Origin: an uncultured Sphingomonas sp.
GTDB taxonomy: Bacteria; Pseudomonadota; Alphaproteobacteria; Sphingomonadales; Sphingomonadaceae
Direction of reading: 5' to 3'
NCBI GenBank assembly: GCA_913776255.1
Contig: CAJYLV010000068.1
Coordinates: forward strand, 78,243-142,242
Length of the DNA stretch: 64,000 bases
Under the pieces are notes generated by a model, which was given only the letters and a program-made list of their open reading frames with translations, ran no database searches and had not been told where the DNA came from. This document shows, one piece after another, positions 26,652-36,535 of this stretch (its first letter is position 1; each line of letters begins with the position of its first letter). The position numbers were made by a program, and so were the translations under genes.

Positions 26652-29204
26652 ATGCGTGCCCTCGCCCTTGCCGCCCTGCTCGCCACCACCGCCGCGCCCG
26701 GGCTGGCGCAGGACGCGCCCGAGCGGCTGACCGTCGACATGGGCAGCGACACCGGCGCGTTCCACGGCGGGGCGTCAGGGACGCTCTACGGCCTGTACGA
26801 TGCGCGGCTGCCGCATCCCAATCTGCTCGAAGGCATCAATCTGCGCACGGTATCGACCAAGGCGCAGGACGGGCCGCAACATCCCGGCGCCGACGCACTG
26901 GAGGTGTCGACGCTGCTGACCGATGCGTCGGGCGGCGACACCTATATCTACATGACCGACATCTTCCGCGAGTTTCCATACAAGTGGAAGAGCGGCGACT
27001 GCGCGCAATCGGTGACCAACTATATCGAGGTGCTCAAGCGGCAGGCCGCGCAGGTCCGCGCGCTGCCGCCGCGCTATCGCGACCGGATCGTGTTCGTGCC
27101 GTTCAACGAGCCCGACGGCAACATGTTCAGCGCCGATGCCAAGAGCTGCAATGGCGTGAGCTGGCTCAAGGAGCCGGCGGTGTTCCTCGACGCCTGGGAC
27201 CGCGCGGTGCGCGCGCTGCGGCAGGCATCACCGGGGACGCGGATCGCCGGGCCGAACACCAGCATCCTGTTCGATCAGGTCGAGGGCTTCCTGCGCCATG
27301 CGCTCGCCGCCGACACGATGCCCGACGTCGTGACGTGGCACGAGCTGAGCGATCCCGCGACCGTCCGCACCAGCGTCCGCAAATATCGCGCGTGGGAGGA
27401 CCGGCTGTTCGCGGGGACGAAGTGGCAGGGGCGGCACCTGCCGATCAACATCAACGAATATGCCTATAATTACCACACGTCGGTGCCGGGGCAGATGATC
27501 CAGTGGGTCGCGGCGATCGAGGATGCGAAGGTCGATGCCGACATCGCCTATTGGAACATCGACGGCAATCTGAGCGACAGCGCGGTGCAGGCGAATCGCG
27601 GCAACGGGCAATGGTGGCTGCTCAACGCCTATGCGACGATGAGCGGGCACACGCTGGCGGTGACGCCGCCGCATCGCGACCAGAGCTATACGTTGCAGGG
27701 GGTCGCGACGCTCGATCCGGCACGGCAGCAGGCGCGCGTGCTGCTCGGTGGCAAGCGCGGCGCGGCGACGGTGGCGCTGACGAACCTGCCTGCGCTGTTC
27801 GGCGCGGCGGCGCAGGTGCGCGTGCGCGAGATCGCGTGGACCGGGCAATTGGGCGACGCCGCCCCGCCGGTGATTGTCTCCGACCGCCGCGTGCCGGTGA
27901 CGGACAGTGCGATCGCGCTGACGTTTGGCAGCGGCGATCTGCCGGCGCTGCGTGAGGAATCGGCCTATGAGTTGGTGGTCACGCCGGCGGGCACCGCCCT
28001 GCCCACGCCGCGCGCGCCGTGGCGGCAGGATTACGAGGCGGAAGCGGCGACGCGGCGTGGCAGCGGCTTGAAGGTGCGCGGGCCGGAGGGATCGCCCAAG
28101 GACGTGTCGCGTTTCCATACGTCCGGCGGCTATTCGGTCGAAGGGTTCGCGGGCGGCAACGATGCCGCGCTCGACTTTGCGGTGCAGGTGCCGCGCGCAG
28201 GCCGCTATGCGCTGCGCGTGCTCGCCAGCACCTTCAACAAGGACCCGCTGGCGGCGGCGGAGGGCGCGACCAACGTCTTCCTGCGCGTCGATGGCAAGGA
28301 GGTCGGCGAGCTGTATCTGCCGCTCGGCTACAAGCCGGCGGTGCTCGATCATGCCGATACCGAGCTGTCCCTCGTTGCGGGGCGGCATGTCGTAACGCTG
28401 GCGACGCGCAGCCGCGACGGGCGCGGGCGGACGCAGGGCAATGCGCTGGTCGACCGGATCACGCTGACCGAGGCGACCGGCAATGCCGCGCAGGTCTATG
28501 ACGCACGCGATGCCAAGCGCGACGGCGCGGCGGCGACCTACTGGGTCTATGCGGCCACGGACGGTCCGGCGCGGCTGGCAGCGGCGGGCGGACGGGTGCT
28601 GCGCGTCAACGGGCGCGCGGTGCGCGGCGACAGCGCGTTTCTGCTCGGCGGGGTCAACAAGGTTGAGGTCGCGGGCGATAGCGGGCTGACGGTGACGCCG
28701 ACTCCGGCGGCCGGTGCGCAGCATTACGAAGCCGAGGCGGCGCAGGTCGCGGGCAACGCGCGGGTCGCGGCGGCGTCGCGGGCGAGCGGCGGCCAGGCGG
28801 TGTTCGACATCGGCGGCGCGCCCGGCAACGGCAACACGCTGACCTTCCCCGACGTGCGCGTCGCGCGCGCGGGGACCTATGCGCTGACGCTGCGCTTCTC
28901 GAACGACGAACAGTCGAAGGCGACGCATTACAATCCCGATCCGCTCGCGCGCGTGGCGCGGATCGCGGTGAACGGTGCGGCGCCGGTGCTGGCGACCTTC
29001 CCCAACAGCTTCCACCGCAACAATTGGTGGGAGATGACCGTGCCGGTCACGCTGCGCGCCGGGCGCAACACGGTGCGCATCGCCGGCGAGGAAGAGCCGA
29101 ACTGGGACGGCAAGAGCTATGCCTCGCAGGTGTGGCCCGACGTGCTGCTGCGCTCGCGCTTCGCCCCCAACATCGACCGGATCACGGTGACCCCGATGCC
29201 GTGA
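26652..29204 (+). CDS. Secreted clan GH-A-like glycoside hydrolase with two CBM6/35-like modules
   Basis: The 850-residue protein starts with a signal peptide (MRALALAALLATTAAPGLAQ). Residues ~25-345 look like a (beta/alpha)8 hydrolase with Glu153 in VPFNEPDGN as acid/base and Glu269 in ININEYAYN as nucleophile, the clan GH-A (GH39-like) pattern. Residues ~455-610 and ~690-850 each begin with a YEAEAA segment and look like CBM6/CBM35 beta-sandwiches. I cannot assign a numbered GH family. ATG 26652 is chosen for GGAG nine bases upstream and the clean signal peptide; ATG 26616 overlaps the symporter stop but adds a proline-rich leader. It probably acts in the periplasm on incoming glycan. Confidence 0.75.
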   Translation: MRALALAALLATTAAPGLAQDAPERLTVDMGSDTGAFHGGASGTLYGLYDARLPHPNLLEGINLRTVSTKAQDGPQHPGADALEVSTLLTDASGGDTYIYMTDIFREFPYKWKSGDCAQSVTNYIEVLKRQAAQVRALPPRYRDRIVFVPFNEPDGNMFSADAKSCNGVSWLKEPAVFLDAWDRAVRALRQASPGTRIAGPNTSILFDQVEGFLRHALAADTMPDVVTWHELSDPATVRTSVRKYRAWEDRLFAGTKWQGRHLPININEYAYNYHTSVPGQMIQWVAAIEDAKVDADIAYWNIDGNLSDSAVQANRGNGQWWLLNAYATMSGHTLAVTPPHRDQSYTLQGVATLDPARQQARVLLGGKRGAATVALTNLPALFGAAAQVRVREIAWTGQLGDAAPPVIVSDRRVPVTDSAIALTFGSGDLPALREESAYELVVTPAGTALPTPRAPWRQDYEAEAATRRGSGLKVRGPEGSPKDVSRFHTSGGYSVEGFAGGNDAALDFAVQVPRAGRYALRVLASTFNKDPLAAAEGATNVFLRVDGKEVGELYLPLGYKPAVLDHADTELSLVAGRHVVTLATRSRDGRGRTQGNALVDRITLTEATGNAAQVYDARDAKRDGAAATYWVYAATDGPARLAAAGGRVLRVNGRAVRGDSAFLLGGVNKVEVAGDSGLTVTPTPAAGAQHYEAEAAQVAGNARVAAASRASGGQAVFDIGGAPGNGNTLTFPDVRVARAGTYALTLRFSNDEQSKATHYNPDPLARVARIAVNGAAPVLATFPNSFHRNNWWEMTVPVTLRAGRNTVRIAGEEEPNWDGKSYASQVWPDVLLRSRFAPNIDRITVTPMP

Positions 29205-29255
29205 TCCGCACCGCCGGACGACAAGCAGAAACGACAAGAAAAAGGGAGGATTACG

Positions 29256-31994
29256 ATGTCCATGCTGACGAATGCGCGCCTGCTCGCCTCGAGCGCCGCG
29301 CTGGCGATCACCGTCGCCGCGACCACCGCCGCCGCGCAGACCGCGCCCGTGCCGGGCACCACGCCGCCGTCGGCCGACGCGCCCGCCGCCTCCGACGAGA
29401 TCGTCGTCACCGGCATCCGCCAGAGCCTGAGCAGCGCGCAGAACATCAAGCAGAACTCCGACGCGATCGTCGACGCGCTGGTCGCGGAGGACATCGGCAA
29501 ATTCCCCGACAACAACGCGTCGGAGGCGATCGCGCGGATCACCGGCGTGCAGGTGACGCGCTATCTCGACGAGGCGAACGGCGTGCTGATCCGCGGGCTG
29601 CCCAACGTCCAGACGACCGTCAACGGCCGCGAGATCTTCACCGCCGACGGACGCTCGGTCGCGATCCAGGACTTTCCGGCGCAGGCGGTGGCGCGCGTCG
29701 ACGTGTTCAAGGCGGTGACCGCGCAGAATCTGGAAGGCGGGATCGCCGGGCTGCTCGACGTCGGGCTGCGCCGGCCGTTCGACTTCAAGGGCTTCGAGCT
29801 CGCAGGTGCGCTGCGCGGCGTCTATAACGACCAGAGCCGCAAGCTCGACCCGATCGGCAGCCTGCTGGTCAGCGACCGCTGGCAGACCGGGATCGGCGAG
29901 ATCGGCGCGCTGCTCAACGTCTCGTTCACGCAGACTCGCTACCTCAATTCGGTCCGCTATCAGGGCTTTCAGGACAATGTCCCCGCCGCGCAGGCGATCC
30001 TGCCCGCCTCGGTGGGGCGCGACTTCACCTTCCCGCAGGACATCGGGCTGTTCTACGGGCGCGGCACGCGCCAGCGGCCGTCGGTCAACGGCTCGCTGCA
30101 ATGGCAGCCGACCGACAATCTGATGATCTACGCCGACGGGCTGTGGCAGGCGTATCGCAACAAGAACGCCAACGACTTCTTCGGCGTGCCGATCCAGTCA
30201 AGCACCACCGGCGGCACCCCGCCGACGATCCGCAACGCGGTGCTGACCCCGGACGGCACGACGCTGGAATCGTTCGACATCGACCTCGGCATCGTCAACG
30301 GCCCGACCAAGGAGTTCGGCGACAGCAGCACCGATACCTATCAGGGCGCGCTGGGCGCGAAATGGGAGGTCGGCAACGCGGTCTTAACCACCGACCTCGC
30401 CTATACGCGTTCGGTGGTCAGCAACACCTTCGGCCGCTTCGAGACCCAGACCGTGTCGCCGCTGTCGCTGGCGGTGCGGCTCAACGACCAGCGTAGCGTC
30501 AATTTCGTGCCGAGCGGGGTCGACTTCGCCAATCCCGACAGCTTCTACGTGCGCGGTGTCTATGACGAGCGCCGCCGCTCGGAGGGCAGCCAGTGGCAAT
30601 GGCAGGGCAATGCGCTGATCGACACCGGCTCGGCCTTGTTCCCCAAGTTCCGGCTCGGCCTCCGCTACGCCGACCGCAACGCGCGGTCGCAGTTCGGCGG
30701 CCGCTATGCCGGGCTGTCGGGGCTGCGCGACGTCATCAGCAAGGTGCCGACCGTGTCGCAGGGCGGGATCATTGAAGCCGGGTTCCGCGGCGACGACGTC
30801 CAGCAGTTCCGCAGCTGGTACGCGCCCGACGCCTATCTGTTCAACGACAAGCTCGACGACGTGCGCGGCTACGTTCGCGACGGCCTGACCCGGCTCAACG
30901 CCGATGCCGCGACGCAGGCGGCATGGGCGTCGGACGAACCGCGCTACGATCCGCTCGCGTCGTTCCGCGCGCGCGAGCAGGTGTTCTCGGGCTATGCGCA
31001 GCTCGATTACGCGTTCGACGTCGGCTTCCCGATCGACGGCGTGATCGGGACGCGCGTCGTCATCACGCGCAACCGCCTCGACGGCACCAACTCGCTGCCG
31101 ATCCCCGGTACCGGCCAGACGCAGCTCGTCCCGATCGATTCGGCGACGCAATATGTCGACGTGCTGCCGAACATCAGCGCGCAGCTGCATTTCACCGACC
31201 GGCTCAAGCTGCGGCTGTCGCGCACCGAGGCGCTGACCCGCCCCGGCTTCAACCAGATCAACCCGACGCTGACGATCACGCAGGGAACGATCGGCGGCAA
31301 CATCTCGTACACCGGCAATGGCGGCAATCCCGAGCTGCAACCGATCCGCTCGAACAATTACGACGCGTCGCTCGAATATTATTTCTCGCGCACCGGATCG
31401 GTGTCAGTTGCGGGTTTCTATCGCGAGATCGAGGGGTTCATCAATTCGCTGCCGCAGGTCGTCAACGTCCAGCCGTTCGGCAACATCCTCGTCTACCGCC
31501 CGTCGAACTCCAGCTCGGGAACGATCAAGGGCATCGAGGCGGCGGCGACCACCTTCTTCGACTTCCTGCCCGGCGCGTTGCGCGGGCTCGGCGCACAGGC
31601 GAACTTCACCTATATCGACGGCGAGCAGGTCGTCCCCGCCGCCGCCAATTTCGCGGGCGGGCGTAACACCCTGCCCGGCGTGTCCAAGTACAGCTTCAAC
31701 GTGATCGGGCTGTACGAACTGGGGCCGGCGAGCGTGCGGCTGGCCTATAATTACCGCAGCGCCAACGTCGACGGCTTCGGCGCGCCCGGCGTGTTCACCA
31801 CCGTCTATTCGGACGCTGTCGGGCGGCTCGACCTGTCGGCGAGCTACAACGTCAACGACAATATCACGCTGACCGCCGACGCCACCAACCTGCTGCGCAC
31901 GCCATACCACAGCTACGTCAAGGACCCGCGCTACCCGCGCGACGTGCGCTGGGAAGCGAGCCTGTTGTCGGCGGGCGTGCGGTTCCGGTTCTAG
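29256..31994 (+). CDS. TonB-dependent receptor, Xanthomonas/Caulobacter carbohydrate type
   Basis: The 912-residue outer-membrane protein has a signal peptide, a TonB box (DEIVVTGIRQSL), a plug with AEDIGKFPDNN and ITGVQVTR, and a beta-barrel ending in GVRFRF with terminal Phe. The IGKFPD signature is shared with the receptor at 49047 and marks the TIGR01782-like class linked to glycan import. An AAAGGGAGG site precedes ATG 29256. It is the last gene of the GH31 operon, 51 bases after the CBM-bearing hydrolase, and likely imports the oligosaccharide that the other genes process. Confidence 0.95.
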   Translation: MSMLTNARLLASSAALAITVAATTAAAQTAPVPGTTPPSADAPAASDEIVVTGIRQSLSSAQNIKQNSDAIVDALVAEDIGKFPDNNASEAIARITGVQVTRYLDEANGVLIRGLPNVQTTVNGREIFTADGRSVAIQDFPAQAVARVDVFKAVTAQNLEGGIAGLLDVGLRRPFDFKGFELAGALRGVYNDQSRKLDPIGSLLVSDRWQTGIGEIGALLNVSFTQTRYLNSVRYQGFQDNVPAAQAILPASVGRDFTFPQDIGLFYGRGTRQRPSVNGSLQWQPTDNLMIYADGLWQAYRNKNANDFFGVPIQSSTTGGTPPTIRNAVLTPDGTTLESFDIDLGIVNGPTKEFGDSSTDTYQGALGAKWEVGNAVLTTDLAYTRSVVSNTFGRFETQTVSPLSLAVRLNDQRSVNFVPSGVDFANPDSFYVRGVYDERRRSEGSQWQWQGNALIDTGSALFPKFRLGLRYADRNARSQFGGRYAGLSGLRDVISKVPTVSQGGIIEAGFRGDDVQQFRSWYAPDAYLFNDKLDDVRGYVRDGLTRLNADAATQAAWASDEPRYDPLASFRAREQVFSGYAQLDYAFDVGFPIDGVIGTRVVITRNRLDGTNSLPIPGTGQTQLVPIDSATQYVDVLPNISAQLHFTDRLKLRLSRTEALTRPGFNQINPTLTITQGTIGGNISYTGNGGNPELQPIRSNNYDASLEYYFSRTGSVSVAGFYREIEGFINSLPQVVNVQPFGNILVYRPSNSSSGTIKGIEAAATTFFDFLPGALRGLGAQANFTYIDGEQVVPAAANFAGGRNTLPGVSKYSFNVIGLYELGPASVRLAYNYRSANVDGFGAPGVFTTVYSDAVGRLDLSASYNVNDNITLTADATNLLRTPYHSYVKDPRYPRDVRWEASLLSAGVRFRF

Positions 31995-32018
31995 AGGCGA
32001 TCGGCGCACCGCTCGTTC

Positions 32019-32050
32019 GTCGCCCGGGGCTTGCACCGGGGCTCCGCCTC
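32019..32050. repeat. REP-like palindromic element, copy 2
   Basis: In the 143-base gap after the TonB receptor, CCCGG (32023-32027) pairs with CCGGG (32036-32040), followed by GCTCCGCCTCT. The block aligns well with the element at 2487-2536 over about 30 bases, so both belong to a dispersed repeat family. It may double as a terminator for the receptor operon. Confidence 0.55.
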
Positions 32051-32137
32051 TTTCTGCCGAGCGCGGAGGGAGCAACCGAACTTGAGGTCAGGTCCGGGGC
32101 GGCGGGTGCGACCGGCACGCCCAGCCCCCTATGTGGC

Positions 32138-32803
32138 CTAGCGCCCCCGTGACCGCACGTAGAAGAGGTGGGTGTCGACCGTGGCGACCTTGGTCATCGT
32201 GTCGCGCCAGTACGGCACCATCCAGTCGGCGTGATAATGGGTGGCGCGTCCCACCTCGGGGAAAACGCGCCCGGCAAGCGCGCGTCGGGCCGCTTGGCGC
32301 GCCATCGACCAACCGGTGTGCCGGGTACGACGCCGGATCGAGCCGTCGCAGGTAAAGGAGAACTGACAACCGGTGGCGCGGGCGAAGCCTTGATAGACGA
32401 CGCCGCAGATCGTCCGCGGGAAGCCGGGCGACCGCGCCCGGTTGAGGATGACCTGCATGACCGCGCGCTGCCCGCGCGGGTCGTCGCCGACTTCGTAGAG
32501 CGCAGCGGTGGCGAGGCAATCGACCGCCTGCGCCCGTTCGGCCGGGCCGCCACGAAAGCGAAAGGGGATCGCGCGTCCGCGCGCGCCGGTGACGACCGGG
32601 ATCGCGCGGTTCGAGAGGCGCGCCTCGGCCATCGTCAGGCGGCGCGCGCGGCTCGCCTCTCGCGGCGAAGACGGGTGGCGCATCAGGCCCGCCACGATCA
32701 CGACCGCAGCGGCGACGAAGATCAGCAACAGCCAGCGCTCCGCCGCCGCATCGCGTCGGGCCTGCTTGCGTCTGGGTCCGCGTGAGGTTCGCCGGGAGGC
32801 CAT
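32138..32803 (-). CDS. SleB-type cell wall hydrolase, membrane-anchored
   Basis: The 221-residue protein has a basic N terminus, one transmembrane segment (WLLLIFVAAAVVIVAGL), then a Hydrolase_2/SleB domain with Glu in LYEVGDDPRGQRAVM, the VILNRARSP motif, and ATHYHADWMVPYW. Family members are lytic or amidase-like enzymes acting on peptidoglycan. The catalytic Glu sits in YEVGDD rather than the more common EARGE, so activity is likely but unproven. It is convergent with the TonB receptor gene. Confidence 0.88.
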   Translation of the reverse strand: MASRRTSRGPRRKQARRDAAAERWLLLIFVAAAVVIVAGLMRHPSSPREASRARRLTMAEARLSNRAIPVVTGARGRAIPFRFRGGPAERAQAVDCLATAALYEVGDDPRGQRAVMQVILNRARSPGFPRTICGVVYQGFARATGCQFSFTCDGSIRRRTRHTGWSMARQAARRALAGRVFPEVGRATHYHADWMVPYWRDTMTKVATVDTHLFYVRSRGR

Positions 32804-33067
32804 CCCGCGCCTGCTAGCGCAAGACAGCGTTCCGCGCAGCCTGTCCGCGCTCCGATCGCGACGACATCCGGAGCGTCGGGCGATCGACCATCAGTCTCCG
32901 GCGCCCATCGGACACCTTTACCACCCGGCTGCCGCCCACTTTCGTTTCCTGCGTATACAGGCCGGCTGACGGTCGTTCGCGGCGCGACCCTGACTGGCCC
33001 CCGACCGCCGCCGGCCGCCATGACCAACCCGCTACACCTCGAAACGCTGCGCCGCACGTTGAAGCGC

Positions 33068-34453
33068 CTATCTGGACAGGTCGGTGAACAGCGATTCGTA
33101 ATAGGCGATGCCGGGCGCGATATTGTCGATCGGGGTTCGCTCGTTGAGCCCGTGGCTGAAATCGTCCGACTCCTTGATGAAGGTCGGGCTTGCGCCATAG
33201 CTGGGGACGTGGTGATAACGGAACCACATGCTGTCGCTGGCGCCCGCCGACATGCTGGGGAACACCGGCACGCCCGGACGGGTCTTCGCCATCGCCTTGG
33301 TCACCGCGGCAACGAAATCCGCGCGCATCGGCGACGCGTCGTTGGGCACCGAGCCCTCGCTGACGTCGCGGATCGTCATCTTGGGTTCGGCCGCGACCTG
33401 CCTGAGCGTCGCCATCACGTCGGCCGGCTTGACGCCCGGAAAGATCCGGCAATTGATGTTCGCGGTCGCGCGCTGCGGGAGCGCGTTGAGCGCATGGCCG
33501 CCATTGACCATCGTCGAAACGCAGGTGGTGCCGATCTGCCCGACATAGGCTGGGTCGGCGGCGAGCGTGGCGATCGCCTTCTCGTCTTTGGGGTTGGCGG
33601 CGAAGGCGCGCATCGCGGCGGCGAGTTCGCCGGTCTTCTGCTTGGCGGCTTCCTCGAAGAATTTCTTGGTCAGGTCCGACAGTTGCGGCGTGAAGCGGTA
33701 ATTGCCGATCCGCACCAGCGCCGCCGACAGTTGGTTAATCGCGTTTTCCGGCCGCGGCGCGGAGCTGTGCCCGCCGGGATTGGTGACGGTCAACTCGAAA
33801 TCGGCATAGGTCTTCTCGGCGCCGTTCCAGGTGAAGAATTGCGGACGCCCGTCCTCGCCGAGCCGTCCGCCGCCGCCGTCGATGTTGATGACCAGCTCGG
33901 CATTCTTCAGTTGCTCGGCGATCAGCGCGCTGGTCTTCATGCGCGTTTCCTCGTCGCCGGAGAATTCGAGCACGATGTCGCGGCGCGGCCGGTAACCGGC
34001 GCGCTTCATCTGCACCAGCGCGGCGATCGTCACCGCGGCGTCGAGCTTCATGTCGGTCGCGCCGCGGCCATAGAGATAACCGTTCTCGATCACCGGCGTG
34101 AAGGGATCGCGCTGCCAGTCGGCGGGCTTGGCCTCGACGACATCGATATGGCCCGAGATCACCAGCGGCTTGGCGCCGCGGTCGGTGCCCGGCCAGCGCG
34201 CGATCAGATAGGCGGTGTCGTCGACGGGCGTGACCGTGACGTCGGTGATGCCGCCCGCGACCAGCACCGACTTCAGATAAGCGGCGAGCTGCGGGGTCTG
34301 GTTGCCCGGCCCGGCGACGCTGCGGAAGGCGATCGCGCGTTTGGCGATGTCGAGCGCCTGCGCCTCCGCCGTCGGCTCGGCATGGAGCGTGGCCAGCGGC
34401 GTGGCGCAAAGCAGCGCCGCGCCGACCAGCGAAGAAAACCTGACGCGCTTCAT
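33068..34453 (-). CDS. Exported M20-family metallopeptidase
   Basis: The 461-residue protein has a signal peptide (ending LATLHA). Zinc-ligand motifs of M20 are present: GHIDVV with the first His/Asp, GRGATDMK with the bridging Asp, and SGDEET with the catalytic Glu pair. An inserted dimerisation domain follows at ~210-320. It resembles ArgE/DapE/CPG2-type exopeptidases and likely releases amino acids from peptides in the periplasm. It is divergent from an S41 peptidase gene. The 264 bases between it and the SleB-type gene (32804-33067) contain no gene or structure I can defend. Confidence 0.9.
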   Translation of the reverse strand: MKRVRFSSLVGAALLCATPLATLHAEPTAEAQALDIAKRAIAFRSVAGPGNQTPQLAAYLKSVLVAGGITDVTVTPVDDTAYLIARWPGTDRGAKPLVISGHIDVVEAKPADWQRDPFTPVIENGYLYGRGATDMKLDAAVTIAALVQMKRAGYRPRRDIVLEFSGDEETRMKTSALIAEQLKNAELVINIDGGGGRLGEDGRPQFFTWNGAEKTYADFELTVTNPGGHSSAPRPENAINQLSAALVRIGNYRFTPQLSDLTKKFFEEAAKQKTGELAAAMRAFAANPKDEKAIATLAADPAYVGQIGTTCVSTMVNGGHALNALPQRATANINCRIFPGVKPADVMATLRQVAAEPKMTIRDVSEGSVPNDASPMRADFVAAVTKAMAKTRPGVPVFPSMSAGASDSMWFRYHHVPSYGASPTFIKESDDFSHGLNERTPIDNIAPGIAYYESLFTDLSR

Positions 34454-34604
34454 GATCTGTTTCCCGACCCGTTTTTCTCAACGCTAGGCCACTGAAGCGA
34501 AAAGGCAACCGCCTTGGGGACCGCCACCGCCGCTCCGCCGTGGCGCGACTTCTCTTGGCTGTTGACGCCGGCCGTGGTGACGCTAGCGGCGGAAGGCTAT
34601 GGTC

Positions 34605-36074
34605 ATGATCGTCGCTCGTCGCGCGCTGCTGCTCATCGGAGCCCTGTTCGGTGCGTCGGCTGCGGCACCGATCGACGATTGGGCGGCGGTGACGCGGCGC
34701 GATGCGCAGGCCTTCCACGACGCGATCGCGGGCAACCATCCCGGTCCGTACAACACGCGCGATCGCGGGTTCAGCAGGCGCAACGATGCCGGGCTGGCGC
34801 TGGCGATCCGGCGCGCCGAGCGGGTGCGTTCCTACGGCGGCTATGTCGCGGCGATGCGCGGCTATGTCGCCACGTTCGACGATGGCCATGTCGCCCTCGA
34901 TCTCAGCAACGACGTCGCGCTTCCGCTCGCCTGGGCCGGCTTCCTGACCGGCTTCGACGCGACGGGCGCGCAGGTCGTCCGGACGACCGCGAGCGATGTC
35001 GACCTGCCGCTCGGCGCGACCCTGCGGCAATGCGACGGCGTCCCGGCGGCGGCGCTCGCGCAGCGCAACGTCGGCGTGTTCCGGGGCCGGTGGCAGCTCG
35101 AGAGCCAGCGCGCCCTGAACGGCGGCCGGCTGTTCATCGACGCCGGCAACCCCTTCGTCGCGCGGCCCCGCCGGTGCGTCTTCACGGTCGCCGGGAAGAA
35201 ACGCGCCGTCGATCTCGCGTGGCGCCCGCTGCCCGACGCCTCGTTCGACGAACGGTTCGCCACGACCTCGCAGCGCGCCCGCCCGGCGTTTGCGAGCAAG
35301 ACACTGGACGACGGCACGCGCTGGTACGGCCTGCCGAGCTTCGATGGCGATCCCGCCGGCACGGCGGCGAAGGCATTGACGCCGATGATCGCCGGGCTGC
35401 GTCACGACCGTGCGGCGATCAGCACGGCGCCGCGGATCGTGCTCGACCTGCGCGGCAACGGCGGCGGCTCGTCGGACTGGTCGCGGCAGATCGCGGTCAT
35501 CCTGTGGGGCGAGGGGGCGGTGGCGGCGGCCGAAGAGCATGCCACGGCGGTCGACTGGCGCGCCTCGCCGGGCAATCTGGCGGCGATGCAGGCGTATCGC
35601 GATCAATGGCGGGATGCGCCGGACGTGTCGGCCGAGGCCAGGGACTGGGCCACCCGCACCGCCGCCGGTCTCGCCGGGGCGCTGTCGAGCGGACAGCCGC
35701 TGTGGCGCGAGCCGCAGGAGCCCGTCGCCGGCGCGGCCGTCACGCCGGCCGTGGCGGCGGGTCGGCTGGCCGTGCCGCCGGTCTTCGTCCTAACCGATTG
35801 GGGGTGCGCGTCGGCGTGCCTCGACGCGGTCGATCTCTGGACCGCGCTCGGCGCGCGGCAGATCGGGCAGGAGACGAGCGCCGATTCGCTGTACATGGAC
35901 GTGCGCGAGATCGCGATGCCGAGCGGGCTGGGCAGCGCGGTCGTGCCGATGAAGGTCTATCGCGGCCGCAAACGCGGCTCGAACGTCCCCGCCATCCCCG
36001 GCATCCGCTATCCGGGGGACATGCGCGACAGCGCCGCGCTGGAGCGATGGGTGTCGGCGCTCGGCCGGCCCTGA
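34605..36074 (+). CDS. S41 family peptidase, exported
   Basis: The 489-residue protein has a signal peptide (LLLIGALFGASAAAP). The S41 core shows VLDLRGNGGGS and the active-site region VLTDWGCASACLD, where the Ser between two Cys residues is the likely nucleophile. No clear PDZ domain is visible between. ATG 34605 is preferred over 34599 because GGAAGG ends at 34596, giving eight bases of spacing. It is divergent from the M20 peptidase, so the pair may serve extracytoplasmic peptide breakdown. The Cys-flanked Ser is unusual and could form a disulfide. Confidence 0.82.
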   Translation: MIVARRALLLIGALFGASAAAPIDDWAAVTRRDAQAFHDAIAGNHPGPYNTRDRGFSRRNDAGLALAIRRAERVRSYGGYVAAMRGYVATFDDGHVALDLSNDVALPLAWAGFLTGFDATGAQVVRTTASDVDLPLGATLRQCDGVPAAALAQRNVGVFRGRWQLESQRALNGGRLFIDAGNPFVARPRRCVFTVAGKKRAVDLAWRPLPDASFDERFATTSQRARPAFASKTLDDGTRWYGLPSFDGDPAGTAAKALTPMIAGLRHDRAAISTAPRIVLDLRGNGGGSSDWSRQIAVILWGEGAVAAAEEHATAVDWRASPGNLAAMQAYRDQWRDAPDVSAEARDWATRTAAGLAGALSSGQPLWREPQEPVAGAAVTPAVAAGRLAVPPVFVLTDWGCASACLDAVDLWTALGARQIGQETSADSLYMDVREIAMPSGLGSAVVPMKVYRGRKRGSNVPAIPGIRYPGDMRDSAALERWVSALGRP

Positions 36075-36096
36075 TGCGGCGCGCCGCCGGGCGGCC

Positions 36097-36504
36097 TCAA
36101 TCGGCCCATTCGCCCTGCTGCGCCCGCGCGCTGTCATAGGCGATCACGGCGTCGGCCATCGCCCGTTCCTGCGCGAGCGCCCATGCACATAGCGCCTCGA
36201 AGGGCGCACGGAGCGAGTGGCCCAGCGGGGTGATCGTGTAGACGACCCCGATCGGCGTCGTCGGGATCACGGCGCGGGTAATCAGCCCGTGCCGCTCCAG
36301 CCGCTTCAACGCATCGGCCAGCGACTTGTGGGTGATGCCGTCGAGCCGGCGCTTGATCTCGTTGAAGCGCGCCGGCTGCGGGCACAGCACGGTGAGGATC
36401 ATGATCGTCCATTTGTCCGCGATCTTGTCCAGCACCGGGCGGATGCGCGGGACGTCGAGCAATGCCTGACAGGACAATGTCTGCAGGTCGGTATCGCGCG
36501 CCAT
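36097..36504 (-). CDS. HxlR family transcriptional regulator
   Basis: The 135-residue protein is a winged-helix HxlR regulator (DKWTIMILTVL, ARFNEIKRRLDGITHKSLAD, LERHGLITR, VVYTITPLG). It has Cys12 near the N terminus, plus Cys41 and Cys106; related quinone sensors such as YodB and QorR use an N-terminal Cys as a redox switch. ATG 36504 has GGAG about nine bases upstream; an open frame continues far upstream but is shadow sequence over the SDR gene. It is divergent from the SDR gene and a palindrome at 36536-36556 lies between. Confidence 0.92.
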   Translation of the reverse strand: MARDTDLQTLSCQALLDVPRIRPVLDKIADKWTIMILTVLCPQPARFNEIKRRLDGITHKSLADALKRLERHGLITRAVIPTTPIGVVYTITPLGHSLRAPFEALCAWALAQERAMADAVIAYDSARAQQGEWAD

Positions 36505-36535
36505 ATCTACTCTACTCCAGGTGCGTTCTTGATAG

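Noticed and set aside
27228..30101. A 957-codon minus-strand reading frame.
   Set aside because: It lies opposite the CBM-bearing hydrolase and TonB receptor, is arginine/histidine/aspartate-rich without any motif, and is a by-product of high third-position GC.
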